Below are positions 19,373 to 29,228 of a stretch of DNA of 64,000 nucleotides, in pieces (positions within the stretch are counted from its first letter, which is position 1; each line of letters starts with the position of its first letter). The stretch is from Rhizobium sp. 18055. GTDB lineage: Bacteria > Pseudomonadota > Alphaproteobacteria > Rhizobiales > Rhizobiaceae. The stretch spans positions 62,001 to 126,000 of the forward strand of contig NZ_CACSKD010000006.1 of NCBI RefSeq assembly GCF_902706285.1, in the 5' to 3' direction. The translations under genes were made by a program, and so were the position numbers. The notes under the pieces were generated by a model. It was not told where the DNA came from. It ran no database searches and was given only the letters and a program-made list of their open reading frames with translations.

Positions 19373-21043
19373 ATGCGATCCGGACGTTTTTCAGGTCTTT
19401 ACCTCAGGGAGGCTTGGCGGCGGGTACGTTGCCGTGCAGCACTCGTGCGCCTGCGTCTGTTCCGCCATACGGTCTACGTTCCCGAGCGGCTGATTGTGGC
19501 GCCGACGGATCTCAGACCTGTCGATTCGCATGTTGCCGAGGAGATTATCAACGGCCGTTTTCCGCTTGTCGGCCGCATGCTGGAGACAGGTGGAAGATCT
19601 CCGTTTACGTTTAGTCTTCCGTCGCGCTCATTCGCCATCAGGCTTCACGGCTTTGGCTGGTTGCGCCATATGCGCTCCAAGAAGAACGACCTTCATTCGA
19701 ATGTTGCGCGTGCCATCGTCAACAGCTGGCTGACCATTCATGGCGGGCGAATGGAAGGCATTGCCTGGGAGATCGATGTCACGGCGACCCGCGTCATTGC
19801 CTGGCTGTCGCATTCGCCCGTCGTTCTGCAGAATGCCGACCGCGGCTTTTATCGCCGGTTCGTGCGCTCGTTGGCGTTTCAGGTGCGATTCCTGCGGCGG
19901 ATGGCAAAGTATGCCCCACCAGGCGAGGTTCGGTTTCGCGTGCGTCTTGCGCTTGCCATGGCTTCGATCTCGATGCCGGTGCGCGCCAGTGTGATCCGCA
20001 AATCCTCGGAAGCGCTCGACGCCGAGTTCGATAGCCAGATTCTGCCGGACGGCGGGCATGTCTCGCGCAATCCGCGGGTCGCGTTGGAGCTTCTGCTCGA
20101 CCTGCTGCCGCTGCGACAGACCTACATCAATCTCGGCCACGATCTGCCGCAGAAGCTGATCTCGGGCATCGACCGCATGTATCCGGCGCTGCGCTTCTTC
20201 CGCCATCAGGACGGTGATCTCGCGCTATTCAATGGCGCGACATCGACGTCGGCCAATGAGCTGGTTTCGCTGCTGCGCTATGACGAGACCGCCGGTGAAC
20301 CGTTCAAGGCGATGCCGCATTCGCGCTATCAGCGGCTGGCAGCCGGGCGCACCGTGGTGATCGCCGATACCGGCCTCCCGCCTGCTGGCGGCTTGTCGCG
20401 GACCGTTCATGCAGGTTGCCTGTCTTTCGAGATGTCGTCCGGTCGGCATCGTTTCATCGTCAATTCCGGATCGCCGAAGTTTGCCGGCAACCGGTATGTG
20501 CAGATTGCCCGGACGACCGCAGCGCATACGACGGTGACGCTGAACGACACATCCTCCAGCCGCTTTGCCGCTTCCGATTTCGTGTCCCATGTGATCACGG
20601 ATCCGGTGAAGACGGTGCATGTCGATCGTGTTGCGGCCGATGACGGCCGGGATGTCGTCAAAGCGAGCCATGACGGCTATCTCAAGGCCTTCGGCGTGAT
20701 GCACGAGCGCGAACTGACCCTGAATGCCACGGGCTCAATCATGACCGGCCTCGATCGTCTTGCCGTTGCCGAAGAACGCAGGGGCGAAGGCGACCTGCGG
20801 GCGGTGGCGCGCTTTCACGCGCATCCATCGATCAATCTGAAGCAGATGGACCGGGAGTCGGTTTTGATGACGGCACCCGATGGCGAAAGCTGGTTGTTCT
20901 CGTCGCCGGGAAATACCGTGCAGATTTCGGAGGATGTGTTCTTTGCCGATGCCTCCGGCATTTGCGCTTCAGACCAGATGGAAATCAGCTTTGCCTATCC
21001 GGAAAAGCCGGAAATTCGGTGGTTTTTGTCGCGCAGGAGCTAG
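19373..21043 (+). CDS. Heparinase II/III-family protein
   Basis: This 556-residue protein has the two-part layout of the heparinase II/III family: an alpha/alpha-toroid N-terminal half (about residues 60-300) and a beta-sandwich C-terminal half (about 320-540). Recognisable stretches are WLTIHGGRMEGIAWE, LPDGGHVSRNPR and IVNSGSPKFAG. The family includes lyases that cleave acidic polysaccharides, but the substrate cannot be read from sequence, and I see no signal peptide. Its place between rsmB and purH is common in rhizobia, which suggests a conserved cell-envelope role. The ATG at 19373 has no clear ribosome site. A 95-base gap leads to purH. Confidence 0.85.
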   Translation: MRSGRFSGLYLREAWRRVRCRAALVRLRLFRHTVYVPERLIVAPTDLRPVDSHVAEEIINGRFPLVGRMLETGGRSPFTFSLPSRSFAIRLHGFGWLRHMRSKKNDLHSNVARAIVNSWLTIHGGRMEGIAWEIDVTATRVIAWLSHSPVVLQNADRGFYRRFVRSLAFQVRFLRRMAKYAPPGEVRFRVRLALAMASISMPVRASVIRKSSEALDAEFDSQILPDGGHVSRNPRVALELLLDLLPLRQTYINLGHDLPQKLISGIDRMYPALRFFRHQDGDLALFNGATSTSANELVSLLRYDETAGEPFKAMPHSRYQRLAAGRTVVIADTGLPPAGGLSRTVHAGCLSFEMSSGRHRFIVNSGSPKFAGNRYVQIARTTAAHTTVTLNDTSSSRFAASDFVSHVITDPVKTVHVDRVAADDGRDVVKASHDGYLKAFGVMHERELTLNATGSIMTGLDRLAVAEERRGEGDLRAVARFHAHPSINLKQMDRESVLMTAPDGESWLFSSPGNTVQISEDVFFADASGICASDQMEISFAYPEKPEIRWFLSRRS

Positions 21044-21138
21044 TGGCTGTTTGCGCGCGGGCAAAGCTGTGCTAACGCGGCGCCATATTCCGTGCACCCC
21101 TTGCCGGGTGTCTCCCGAACATCGAACGGAGAAGCCCG

Positions 21139-22755
21139 ATGGCCGTCGTTTCCAAGAAAATCCCCGCCCCTGACAAGGTTTCCGTCAAGACCGCCTTGCT
21201 GTCGGTATCCGACAAAACAGGTATCGTCGAGCTTGCGCGCGCCCTTTCCGATCAAGGCGTCCGGCTTCTATCGACCGGCGGAACCCACAAGGCGATTGCT
21301 GCTGCCGGCCTCGATGTCACCGACGTTTCCGACGTTACGGGCTTTCCAGAAATCATGGACGGCCGGGTGAAGACGCTGCATCCCAAGGTGCATGGTGGTC
21401 TGCTGGCAATCCGTGACGATGCCGAGCACCAGGAGGCGATGAGGGCACACGGGATTGACGGGATTGATCTCGCCGTCATCAATCTCTATCCGTTCGAAGA
21501 CGTGCGCGCTGCCGGCGGCGATTATCCGACCACCGTCGAGAACATCGACATCGGCGGTCCGGCGATGATCCGCGCTTCGGCGAAGAACCATGCCTATGTG
21601 GCGATCCTGACCGATCCGGCTGACTATGCGGAACTGCTCGAGCAGCTTTCGGCGGATGCCGGACAGACAAGCTATGCGTTCCGTCAGCGCCTTGCCGCCA
21701 AGGCGTATGCCCGCACGGCTGCCTATGACGCGATGATCTCCAACTGGTTTGCCGAAGCGCTGTCGATCGACACGCCGCGCCATCGGGTGATCGGCGGCGT
21801 TCTCAGGGAAGAGATGCGCTACGGCGAAAACCCGCACCAGAAGGCTGCTTTCTACGTGACCGGCGAGCAGCGCCCTGGCGTTTCGACGGCGGCTCTGCTG
21901 CAGGGCAAGCAGCTCTCCTACAACAACATCAACGACACCGACGCCGCCTACGAACTGGTTGCCGAATTCCTGCCGGAGAAGTCGCCGGCCTGCGCGATCA
22001 TCAAGCACGCGAACCCCTGCGGTGTTGCGACCGGATCGAGCCTCCTCGAGGCCTATCAGCGGGCGCTTGCCTGCGACAGCACCTCGGCGTTCGGCGGCAT
22101 CATTGCCCTCAACCAGATCCTCGATGCCGAAACGGCCGAAGAGATCATCAAGCTGTTCACCGAAGTCATCATTGCGCCCGGCGTGACCGATGAAGCCAAG
22201 GCGATCGTTGCCCGCAAGGCCAATCTACGGCTGCTGGCCGCGGGTGGGCTGCCTGATCCACGTTCTGCCGGTCTGACGGCCAAGACGGTGTCCGGTGGCC
22301 TGCTGGTGCAGAGCCGTGACAACGGCATGGTCGAAGACCTTGAGCTGAAGGTCGTGACCAAGCGCGCGCCAACGGCCCAGGAACTCGAAGACATGAAGTT
22401 CGCCTTCAAGGTCGCCAAGCATGTCAAGTCGAATGCTGTTGTCTATGCCAAGAACGGCCAGACGGCCGGCATCGGTGCTGGCCAGATGAGCCGTATCGAT
22501 TCTGCCCGTATCGCCGGCCTGAAGGCCGAGGAAGCTGCCAAGGCGCTCGGTCTGGCTGTTCCGATGACGCATGGCTCTGCCGTTGCCTCCGAGGCGTTCC
22601 TGCCGTTTTCCGACGGCTTGCTGTCGATGATTGCTGCCGGTGCAACGTCGGTGATCCAGCCGGGTGGCTCGATGCGCGATCAGGAAGTGATCGATGCGGC
22701 CAACGAGCACAACATCGCCATGGTCTTCACCGGCATGCGCCACTTCCGCCACTAA
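21139..22755 (+). CDS. purH: Bifunctional AICAR transformylase / IMP cyclohydrolase PurH
   Basis: PurH carries out the last two steps of de novo purine synthesis: formylation of AICAR with 10-formyl-tetrahydrofolate and ring closure to IMP. The 538 residues are full length. The N-terminal cyclohydrolase domain (about 15-200) shows [18 protein letters not shown] and STGGTHKAI, then [20 protein letters not shown]. The transformylase domain carries [13 protein letters not shown] near residue 290, holding the catalytic lysine and histidine, and ends [16 protein letters not shown] then [15 protein letters not shown] precedes the ATG. It converges with an MFS gene 18 bases away. Confidence 0.97.
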   Translation: MAVVSKKIPAPDKVSVKTALLSVSDKTGIVELARALSDQGVRLLSTGGTHKAIAAAGLDVTDVSDVTGFPEIMDGRVKTLHPKVHGGLLAIRDDAEHQEAMRAHGIDGIDLAVINLYPFEDVRAAGGDYPTTVENIDIGGPAMIRASAKNHAYVAILTDPADYAELLEQLSADAGQTSYAFRQRLAAKAYARTAAYDAMISNWFAEALSIDTPRHRVIGGVLREEMRYGENPHQKAAFYVTGEQRPGVSTAALLQGKQLSYNNINDTDAAYELVAEFLPEKSPACAIIKHANPCGVATGSSLLEAYQRALACDSTSAFGGIIALNQILDAETAEEIIKLFTEVIIAPGVTDEAKAIVARKANLRLLAAGGLPDPRSAGLTAKTVSGGLLVQSRDNGMVEDLELKVVTKRAPTAQELEDMKFAFKVAKHVKSNAVVYAKNGQTAGIGAGQMSRIDSARIAGLKAEEAAKALGLAVPMTHGSAVASEAFLPFSDGLLSMIAAGATSVIQPGGSMRDQEVIDAANEHNIAMVFTGMRHFRH

Positions 22756-22773
22756 GTCGGAAACGAATACCGG

Positions 22774-24165
22774 CTACGCCCTGTCCGCCGGATAGGGCGT
22801 CCGGATCAGCAGGATCAGCCCGCCCGCCAGAAACAGAACCAGTGTCGCCATGCCCAAGCGCGACGAGCCGGTTGCGTATGTCATCACCGAAAACAAAAGC
22901 GTCGCCATGAAGCTGGTGGCGCGGCCAGACAGGGCATAGATGCCGAAATAGCGTCCGGCCTCGCTTGGGCTGACACTGCGCGCCAGATAGGATCGCGACG
23001 AGGCCTGCACCGGCCCGAACGCCAAGCCGATGAGCAGGCCGTAGCCGATATAGGCTTTCTCCGCCGCGGTGCCGAACAGGCCGCCGGAATCGGCAGTGGG
23101 CAGGGATATCAAACCGAAGAGCGTGTAGCCGGGTCCGGTCGAGACGATGCCTGCGGTGGCAAGCAGCAGCAGCGTCAGGCTGATGAGGATGGTGACCTTC
23201 GAGCCGATGCGCGCATCGACACGGCCGGCAATGATGCAGCCGAAAATCGCCACGACATTGAGAATGATGCCATAGATGCCGATCTCGATCGTCGCCCAGC
23301 CGAACATGCCGGCTGCAAAGGCGCCGCCAAGGATCAGCAGGCCGTTGACCCCGTCCTGGTAGACCATGCGGGCGATGAGGAAGCGCAGCAGCGGTTTTCG
23401 GTGCTTCAATTCGCCCAGCGTATGCCTGACCTCGCGAAGACCGGAGCGGACGGCTGTGGCAAACGGCAAACCGCGTTTGGCATCGGGGGTGAAGAAAAAC
23501 ATCGGCAGCACAAAAATCAGATACCAGACGGCCGAGATCGGCCCGGTGATGCGGGCGTCCTCGCCGGTGTGTGGATCAAGCCCGAACAGCGGATCGAGGC
23601 CGAGGATGGTCTTGCCGGTTTCCGGGCTTCCGGCCAGCAGCGCGACCACCGAGATCAGCACGATCATCCCACCGAGATAGCCGAGGCCCCAGGCGGTATT
23701 GGAAAGCTTGCCGACCTCTTCCCGGCCAACCAGGCGCGGCATCATGGAATCGTTGAAAACGATCGAGAATTCGGCGGCGATCGAGGCCAGGATCATGAAG
23801 ATCACCGGATAGATGATCGGCGAGCCGGGCGCTGCAAACCAGAGGCAGCAGAGGCTGGCGATCTTGATCACCGCGAAGAAGCCGATCCAAGGCTTGCGGG
23901 CACCGGACTGATCGGCGATCGATCCGAGGATGGGCGAGAGGATGGCGATGATCACCGATGAGATCGTCGCCATGTTGCTCCAGAGCGTCTGGGCCGATAC
24001 CGGGTCTGCCGTCAGCCTAGCCACAAAATAGGGGCCGAAGATGAAGGTGGTGACGACGGTGAAGAACGGTTGCGCCGCCCAGTCGAAGAACATCCAGCCC
24101 CAAATTCCCCTGCGCGACGCGCGCGGGGGCTGTGTTCCCGTTCCCGTCCAGTCAATGCGATTCAC
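22774..24165 (-). CDS. MFS transporter, UMF1/Atg22-like
   Basis: This 463-residue inner-membrane protein has about 12 hydrophobic segments. It matches the UMF1 branch of the major facilitator superfamily, related to yeast Atg22: GWMFFDWAAQPFFTVVTTFIFGPY at the first helix and SNMATISSVIIAILSPILGSIAD at the second. FGPVQASSRSYLARSVSPSE lies in the second half. The substrate is unknown. The start is GTG at 24165, chosen because AGGAG lies 7 bases upstream. It is 31 bases downstream of the NAD-GDH gene on the same strand, so the two may share a transcript. Confidence 0.88.
   Translation of the reverse strand: MNRIDWTGTGTQPPRASRRGIWGWMFFDWAAQPFFTVVTTFIFGPYFVARLTADPVSAQTLWSNMATISSVIIAILSPILGSIADQSGARKPWIGFFAVIKIASLCCLWFAAPGSPIIYPVIFMILASIAAEFSIVFNDSMMPRLVGREEVGKLSNTAWGLGYLGGMIVLISVVALLAGSPETGKTILGLDPLFGLDPHTGEDARITGPISAVWYLIFVLPMFFFTPDAKRGLPFATAVRSGLREVRHTLGELKHRKPLLRFLIARMVYQDGVNGLLILGGAFAAGMFGWATIEIGIYGIILNVVAIFGCIIAGRVDARIGSKVTILISLTLLLLATAGIVSTGPGYTLFGLISLPTADSGGLFGTAAEKAYIGYGLLIGLAFGPVQASSRSYLARSVSPSEAGRYFGIYALSGRATSFMATLLFSVMTYATGSSRLGMATLVLFLAGGLILLIRTPYPADRA
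22776..22800. terminator. Hairpin between convergent purH and MFS genes
   Basis: An 11-bp stem (22776-22786 with 22790-22800, one G-T wobble) has a 3-base loop. It lies 20 bases after the purH stop and covers the last codons of the MFS gene, including its stop. No T-run follows on either strand, so it may act with Rho or protect 3' ends rather than as a classic intrinsic terminator. Confidence 0.45.
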
Positions 24166-24196
24166 CGGTCTGCTCCTGATTTCGGAGCGGACTGTC

Positions 24197-27100
24197 TCAC
24201 CTCACCCCGTCTCGCGCAAGATCGGTCAGCAGGCCGGCCGCCACGGTGATGCGGGCGAGGTTCGGATCGCCGCCGTCGCTGAGGCTCGATAGCTCCTCGG
24301 CGATGCGATTGATCCTGATCCGATCGCTGGCGTGCCATGCCTGCACCGGCAGCTTTTCCTTGCCGTGGTTGGACAAGGCGGAGGTGACGATGTCGCGCCG
24401 GGCGCCGGCGATCTGGTCGAGGCTTCGCGCCAGTGCAAGGTTCTCGTAATGATCCGAGGTGATGATCCGGCCACCTGCGGCAAGCAGTCGACCCACGCGG
24501 AAGGTCTGGCTGACGGCAAAGTAGCTCTCGGCGGCGCGTACCAGCGGTTCGCCTGTGCGCTCGGCGATCTGCATGATCTCCGGCACCAGCGCAAAGCCCA
24601 TAAGATGGGCGATTTCACCCGCCAGTTTTTCCGGTACGCCCGCGCCGTGGTATTCGGTCTGCCGCGCTTCGAGTTCGGGCACGATCTGCCCGGCAAAGAT
24701 CGGCTGAAGCTTCTTGAAGGCGGTCCGCAACCGTTCGATGGTTTCGGCTATGTCGCCCTTCGCCATCTGCATCTTGAGCAGCAGTCGCGTCAGAACCGTA
24801 AAGATATGGCTGATCTCCTCGTAGAGCCGGTTCTGCTGCTGCCCCGAAATCTTGCCGTCCAGCGCATCGGTTTCGGCCCATAGCCGCGCGAGGTCGAAAC
24901 CATCGCGGGCAATGATGGCTGCTCTTACCACCTCTGACGCCGAAGCGGCCGTCGCATCCATCATGCTGACGGTAAAGCTCGGGCCGCCGCGGTTGATCGC
25001 CTCGTTGGCCAGGATCGTCGCAACGATCTCGCGCTTCAGGCGATGGTTGGTAATGTCGGATGCGTTCGACTTGCGCATCTTGGCGGGGAAGTAGTGCGAT
25101 AGAGTCGCCACGAAATACGGGTCGTCGGGCAGGTTGCTTGCGGCAAGCGCGTCGAAGAGGACGATCTTGGCATAGGACAACAGCACGCCGATTTCCGGCC
25201 GGGTCAAAGGCTTGTTGGCGGCATAGCGCTCGGCCATCGTCGCTTCGTCGGGCAGCGTCTCGACCTTGCGGTTCAGCTGCTTGGCCGTTTCGAGAACGGC
25301 CATGAAGCGGGCGAGCTCCAATCCATTGGCTGTTCCCTTTCGCTCGGTGAGCGAGATCGCCAGCGACTGCAGATAGTTGTTGCGCAGCACGAGCGTGCCG
25401 ACTTCTTCCGTCATCGAGGACAGAAGCGTGTCGCGCTTCGGCCGGGTCAGACGGCCGTCATGCATGGCGGCTGCCAGGGCAATCTTGATGTTGACCTCGA
25501 CGTCGGAGGTGTTGACGCCAGCGGAATTGTCGATGGCGTCCGAGTTGCAGCGTCCGCCCTTCAGGCCGTAGGCAATGCGGCCGCGCTGGGTGACGCCGAG
25601 GTTTGCCCCCTCGCCGATGACCTTGGCGCGTACTTCATCGGCGCTGATGCGGATCGGGTCGTTGGCGCGGTCGCCGACATCCGTGTCCGTTTCGGACGCT
25701 GCCTTCACATAGGTGCCGATGCCTCCGAACCAGAGCAGGTCAACCGGGCTCCTCAGGATCGCGGCGATGACCTCGAAGGGGGTGGCGACCGTCTTGTCGA
25801 TCCCGATCGCTGCCGCGGCTTCCGTTGTCAGCGTGACTGATTTCGCCGAGCGGGAAATGATCATCCCACCCTTGGAGAGCAGGCTCTTGTCGAAATCCTG
25901 CCAGCTTGAGCGCGGCAGGTTGAACAGGCGCTGCCGTTCGGCCAGCGTCCTCGCCATATCAGGGTCCGGATCGATGAAGATGTCGCGGTGGTCGAAGGCG
26001 GCCAGCAGCCGGATCTTCGGCGACAACAGCATGCCGTTGCCAAAGACGTCGCCGGACATGTCGCCAACGCCGGCAACCGTGAATGGGGTCGTCTGGATGT
26101 CGATGTCCATTTCGCGGAAATGGCGCTTCACTGTCTCCCAGGCGCCGCGGGCGGTGATGCCCATCTTCTTGTGGTCGTAGCCAGCCGAGCCGCCAGAGGC
26201 GAATGCATCGTCGAGCCAGAAGCCAGCTTCCTGTGCCAGTGCGTTGGCGGTGTCCGAGAAGGTCGCCGTGCCCTTGTCGGCGGCGACGACGAAGTAGGGG
26301 TCGTCGCCGTCAAGCCGCACGGTGTTTTCAGGCGGTATGATATCGGCACCGGAGATGTTGTCCGTGATCGACAAAAGTGTGCGGATGTAGGTCTTGTAGG
26401 CTTCGCGACCTGCATTGAAGATCTCATCGCGATTGCCGCCGATGGGTAGCTTCTTCGGGTAAAAGCTTCCCTTGGCGCCAACGGGAACGATGACAGCGTT
26501 CTTAACCTGCTGGGCCTTTACCAGGCCGAGCACTTCGGTGCGATAGTCTTCCGCACGGTCCGACCAGCGAAGCCCGCCGCGGGCCACTCTGCCGAAGCGC
26601 AGGTGGACGCCCTCGACCTCGACGCCATAAACGAACATCTCCCGGAAGGGACGTGGCGCCGGCAGACCGTCGATCAGATACGGATCGAGCTTGAAGGCCA
26701 GCATCGCCTTGGGCGAGCCATCGGGATTGCGCTGGAAGTAGTTTGTCCGCAGCGTGGAATCGACGACATTGACGTAGCGGCGCAGAATGCGGTCGTCGTC
26801 GAGACTTGGAACGTCTGCAAGGGCTGCCTCAATCCTGGCGTGAAGCTCGGTTGCCTTGCGGATGCGCGCCTTTTCGGCAAGCTTCGGGTCGAAACCATCG
26901 TGGAACAGCTGGAAAATCAGCGCCGATATGGCCGGGTACTTATCCAGCGTCGTTGCGATGTAATCCTGCGAGTAGGGTATGCCAGCCTGGCGCAAATAGC
27001 GTGAATAGGCCCGCAGAACGCTGGTCTCGCGCGCAGAAAGTCCGGCCGAAATGATCAGTCGATTGAAATTGTCGTTGTCGATAATGCCCGAGAAAGCCGC

Positions 27101-28972
27101 CAGGAACGCTTCTTCGAGGGTCGCGCCGTGGCGTTGCAGGTCGATGTCCGCGCCGCCTTGGGCTTCCAGTTCCATGTCGTGCAGGACCACGAGCGTTTCA
27201 CTGCCGTCGGCCAATGTCACGTCGATCTCGAAGGTGCCTTCGCTGATGACATTAAAGCCGAGGTTTTCAAGCAACGGGACACGGCGTGACAGCGCAAGCT
27301 GGCCGGCGGCGTGGAAAATCTTCAGGCAAAGAAGCGGCGTGCCATCCTTGATGCGGGTATAGAACTCGATGCGGATCTGCTCGTCGGCGGCACACGCCGT
27401 GATATCGGCGAGATCGGCGAAGGTTTCCTCAGGAGAGAAGAGATCCTGGTAGGCGTTGCTCACCCGGATTTCCGGCGCCTTCGGGCCGGCCAGCATTGTG
27501 AATCGATCATCCCACCGCGCCGTGATGGCCCGGATCGCCTCTTCGAGCTTTGCCTGTGGAATGCGCGGCGTCTTGCCACCGGATCGACCGATAATGAAGT
27601 GGACGCGGGCAACGCTGCCCTCCGGGAAAGCCGGGTAATAGGCGGAAACGCGGCCATCATAAATAGTCTTCAGGTAGGCGCCGATTTTCTCTCGGACGAT
27701 CGAGTCATATTCCTCGCGCGGGACGTAGACGATCACCGAGACGAAGCGGTCGAAGTGATCGATGCGAGGCAGCACCCGGACCCGCGGCCTGTCGGTCAGG
27801 TCGTTGATCTGCTCGGCAAAGCTTGCCAACAGGGTGGTGTCGATCTGGAAAAGATCATCGCGCGGGTATGATTCCAGCGTGTTGTCGAGCATGCGCCCGG
27901 AATGGCTCATCGGGTCGAAGCCGAAATGCTCCTTCACCTTGTCGATCTTGGAGCGCAGCAGCGGAATCTCGGTCGCCATCGATGTGTAGGCAGTCGAGGT
28001 GAACAGGCCGACGATGCGCAGCTCGCCCGTCACGTTTCCATCGGCATCGAACCGTTTCACACCGACGTAATCCATATAGGCGCGACGATGGACGACCGAT
28101 TTGACGTTGGCCTTGGTGACGATCAGGAAATCGGGGCCATCGAGGAAGGCCAAAATCTCCGGCGTGGTGGTGACGGCATCGCGACCGGTCCGCAGCACCA
28201 GCACCTCGGGGTTGGAGAGAATGCCAAGGCCGGTGCCCTTGTCGCGCTCGACCTTGGCGCCGGTGCCCTTGCCGGAATAGACATATTCGCGCATCCCCAA
28301 AAGGGTGAAATTCGCATCGCGCAGCCATGTGAGGAAGGCGATGGCCTCGTCGCGATCTGCCTTGCGGCGCCCGACGTTGCGTACTGATAGCTCGTCGATG
28401 GCCGTGCCAAGCTTGTCCAGCATCGGCTGCCAATCGGAGACCGCCAATCGGACCTGCTCCAGAACCATCTGGACACGGTTGATCAGAGCGGTGGATTGCC
28501 CAGCTGTCAGCGGCGCGAGGTGCAGCTGGATATGGCTGACGCGGTTAGCCGGCTCGCCAGGCATACCGGGAGTATAGAGTTCCGGTGGCTTTCCTTCGTT
28601 CATCACAATGATGGGATGTACCGCCATGTACAGATCGCGATAGCTGCTGGTGACCTCGCCCATCACCGATTCGTAAAGGAACGGCATGTTGTGGTCGGTG
28701 ACGGATAAAACAGAGACGGCCACACCATCGGGCTCGACATTCTCAAGCGTTGTCACGGTGACGCGTGGTAACTTGCCGGTCCATGCAGCAAGCTCTGCCG
28801 CGCAATGGACGGCCGAGAGTGCCAGCATCTCAGGCGTGTAGGATTCAAGATCGTCTCCGCTCGCGCGCCCGAAGAGGATTTCAGGTGCGAGGTAGTGCTC
28901 ACCGGTCGCAGCGGCGATCTTGCTCGCGCTTTCGATCTGCTTGTCCCGTTTCGGATTGTTTCGAGCAGCCAT
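24197..28972 (-). CDS. gdhB: NAD-specific glutamate dehydrogenase, large (180-kDa) type
   Basis: This 1591-residue enzyme belongs to the large NAD-dependent glutamate dehydrogenases, which oxidise glutamate to 2-oxoglutarate and ammonium. A long N-terminal regulatory half includes EYDSIVREKIGAYLKTIYDG. The catalytic core near residues 790-1250 is marked by GGLRWSDRAEDYRTEVLGL, then VKNAVIVPVGAKGSFYPK with the conserved lysines, and SGDVFGNGML followed later by WFGGIGTYVK. The C-terminal third is helical. The ATG at 28972 follows GGGGGAA. The symbol gdhB is only one of several in use. It catabolises glutamate and so links to amino-acid use elsewhere in the window. Confidence 0.95.
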   Translation of the reverse strand: MAARNNPKRDKQIESASKIAAATGEHYLAPEILFGRASGDDLESYTPEMLALSAVHCAAELAAWTGKLPRVTVTTLENVEPDGVAVSVLSVTDHNMPFLYESVMGEVTSSYRDLYMAVHPIIVMNEGKPPELYTPGMPGEPANRVSHIQLHLAPLTAGQSTALINRVQMVLEQVRLAVSDWQPMLDKLGTAIDELSVRNVGRRKADRDEAIAFLTWLRDANFTLLGMREYVYSGKGTGAKVERDKGTGLGILSNPEVLVLRTGRDAVTTTPEILAFLDGPDFLIVTKANVKSVVHRRAYMDYVGVKRFDADGNVTGELRIVGLFTSTAYTSMATEIPLLRSKIDKVKEHFGFDPMSHSGRMLDNTLESYPRDDLFQIDTTLLASFAEQINDLTDRPRVRVLPRIDHFDRFVSVIVYVPREEYDSIVREKIGAYLKTIYDGRVSAYYPAFPEGSVARVHFIIGRSGGKTPRIPQAKLEEAIRAITARWDDRFTMLAGPKAPEIRVSNAYQDLFSPEETFADLADITACAADEQIRIEFYTRIKDGTPLLCLKIFHAAGQLALSRRVPLLENLGFNVISEGTFEIDVTLADGSETLVVLHDMELEAQGGADIDLQRHGATLEEAFLAAFSGIIDNDNFNRLIISAGLSARETSVLRAYSRYLRQAGIPYSQDYIATTLDKYPAISALIFQLFHDGFDPKLAEKARIRKATELHARIEAALADVPSLDDDRILRRYVNVVDSTLRTNYFQRNPDGSPKAMLAFKLDPYLIDGLPAPRPFREMFVYGVEVEGVHLRFGRVARGGLRWSDRAEDYRTEVLGLVKAQQVKNAVIVPVGAKGSFYPKKLPIGGNRDEIFNAGREAYKTYIRTLLSITDNISGADIIPPENTVRLDGDDPYFVVAADKGTATFSDTANALAQEAGFWLDDAFASGGSAGYDHKKMGITARGAWETVKRHFREMDIDIQTTPFTVAGVGDMSGDVFGNGMLLSPKIRLLAAFDHRDIFIDPDPDMARTLAERQRLFNLPRSSWQDFDKSLLSKGGMIISRSAKSVTLTTEAAAAIGIDKTVATPFEVIAAILRSPVDLLWFGGIGTYVKAASETDTDVGDRANDPIRISADEVRAKVIGEGANLGVTQRGRIAYGLKGGRCNSDAIDNSAGVNTSDVEVNIKIALAAAMHDGRLTRPKRDTLLSSMTEEVGTLVLRNNYLQSLAISLTERKGTANGLELARFMAVLETAKQLNRKVETLPDEATMAERYAANKPLTRPEIGVLLSYAKIVLFDALAASNLPDDPYFVATLSHYFPAKMRKSNASDITNHRLKREIVATILANEAINRGGPSFTVSMMDATAASASEVVRAAIIARDGFDLARLWAETDALDGKISGQQQNRLYEEISHIFTVLTRLLLKMQMAKGDIAETIERLRTAFKKLQPIFAGQIVPELEARQTEYHGAGVPEKLAGEIAHLMGFALVPEIMQIAERTGEPLVRAAESYFAVSQTFRVGRLLAAGGRIITSDHYENLALARSLDQIAGARRDIVTSALSNHGKEKLPVQAWHASDRIRINRIAEELSSLSDGGDPNLARITVAAGLLTDLARDGVR

Positions 28973-29085
28973 TGACGATGTTCCCCCATTTCCTTGATTG
29001 CGGGCAAGTTAGCAGATGGTTCTGGAGAAAAATCGCTAAAATAAGGATATCGATTGCAGTTTTCGTTCGTTTTTTACTGCTCGTC

Positions 29086-29106
29086 GATCAGTTTCGTAAA
29101 CTGATC
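29086..29106. promoter_or_regulatory. Perfect inverted repeat between NAD-GDH and pdxY
   Basis: GATCAGTTT (29086-29094) and AAACTGATC (29098-29106) are a perfect 9-bp inverted repeat with a CGT centre. It sits in the 256-base divergent gap, 114 bases upstream of the GDH start and 122 bases upstream of the pdxY start. No T-run follows on either strand, so a protein-binding operator is more likely than a terminator. The regulator is unknown. Confidence 0.4.
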
Positions 29107-29228
29107 ACCCTGATACTCGATTGTGTGTGTCATCTACGTGAACTTTGATCATGCCGTGACGAACGGCTGTTGACAGGCGAACAGCAAAAAGCCGATCAAC
29201 GCGGGATCGGAATTCGGATCAGAAAATC

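Noticed and set aside
21044..21138. A possible riboswitch before purH
   Set aside because: The 95-base leader shows no conserved core or pseudoknot of a purine-pathway riboswitch that I recognise.
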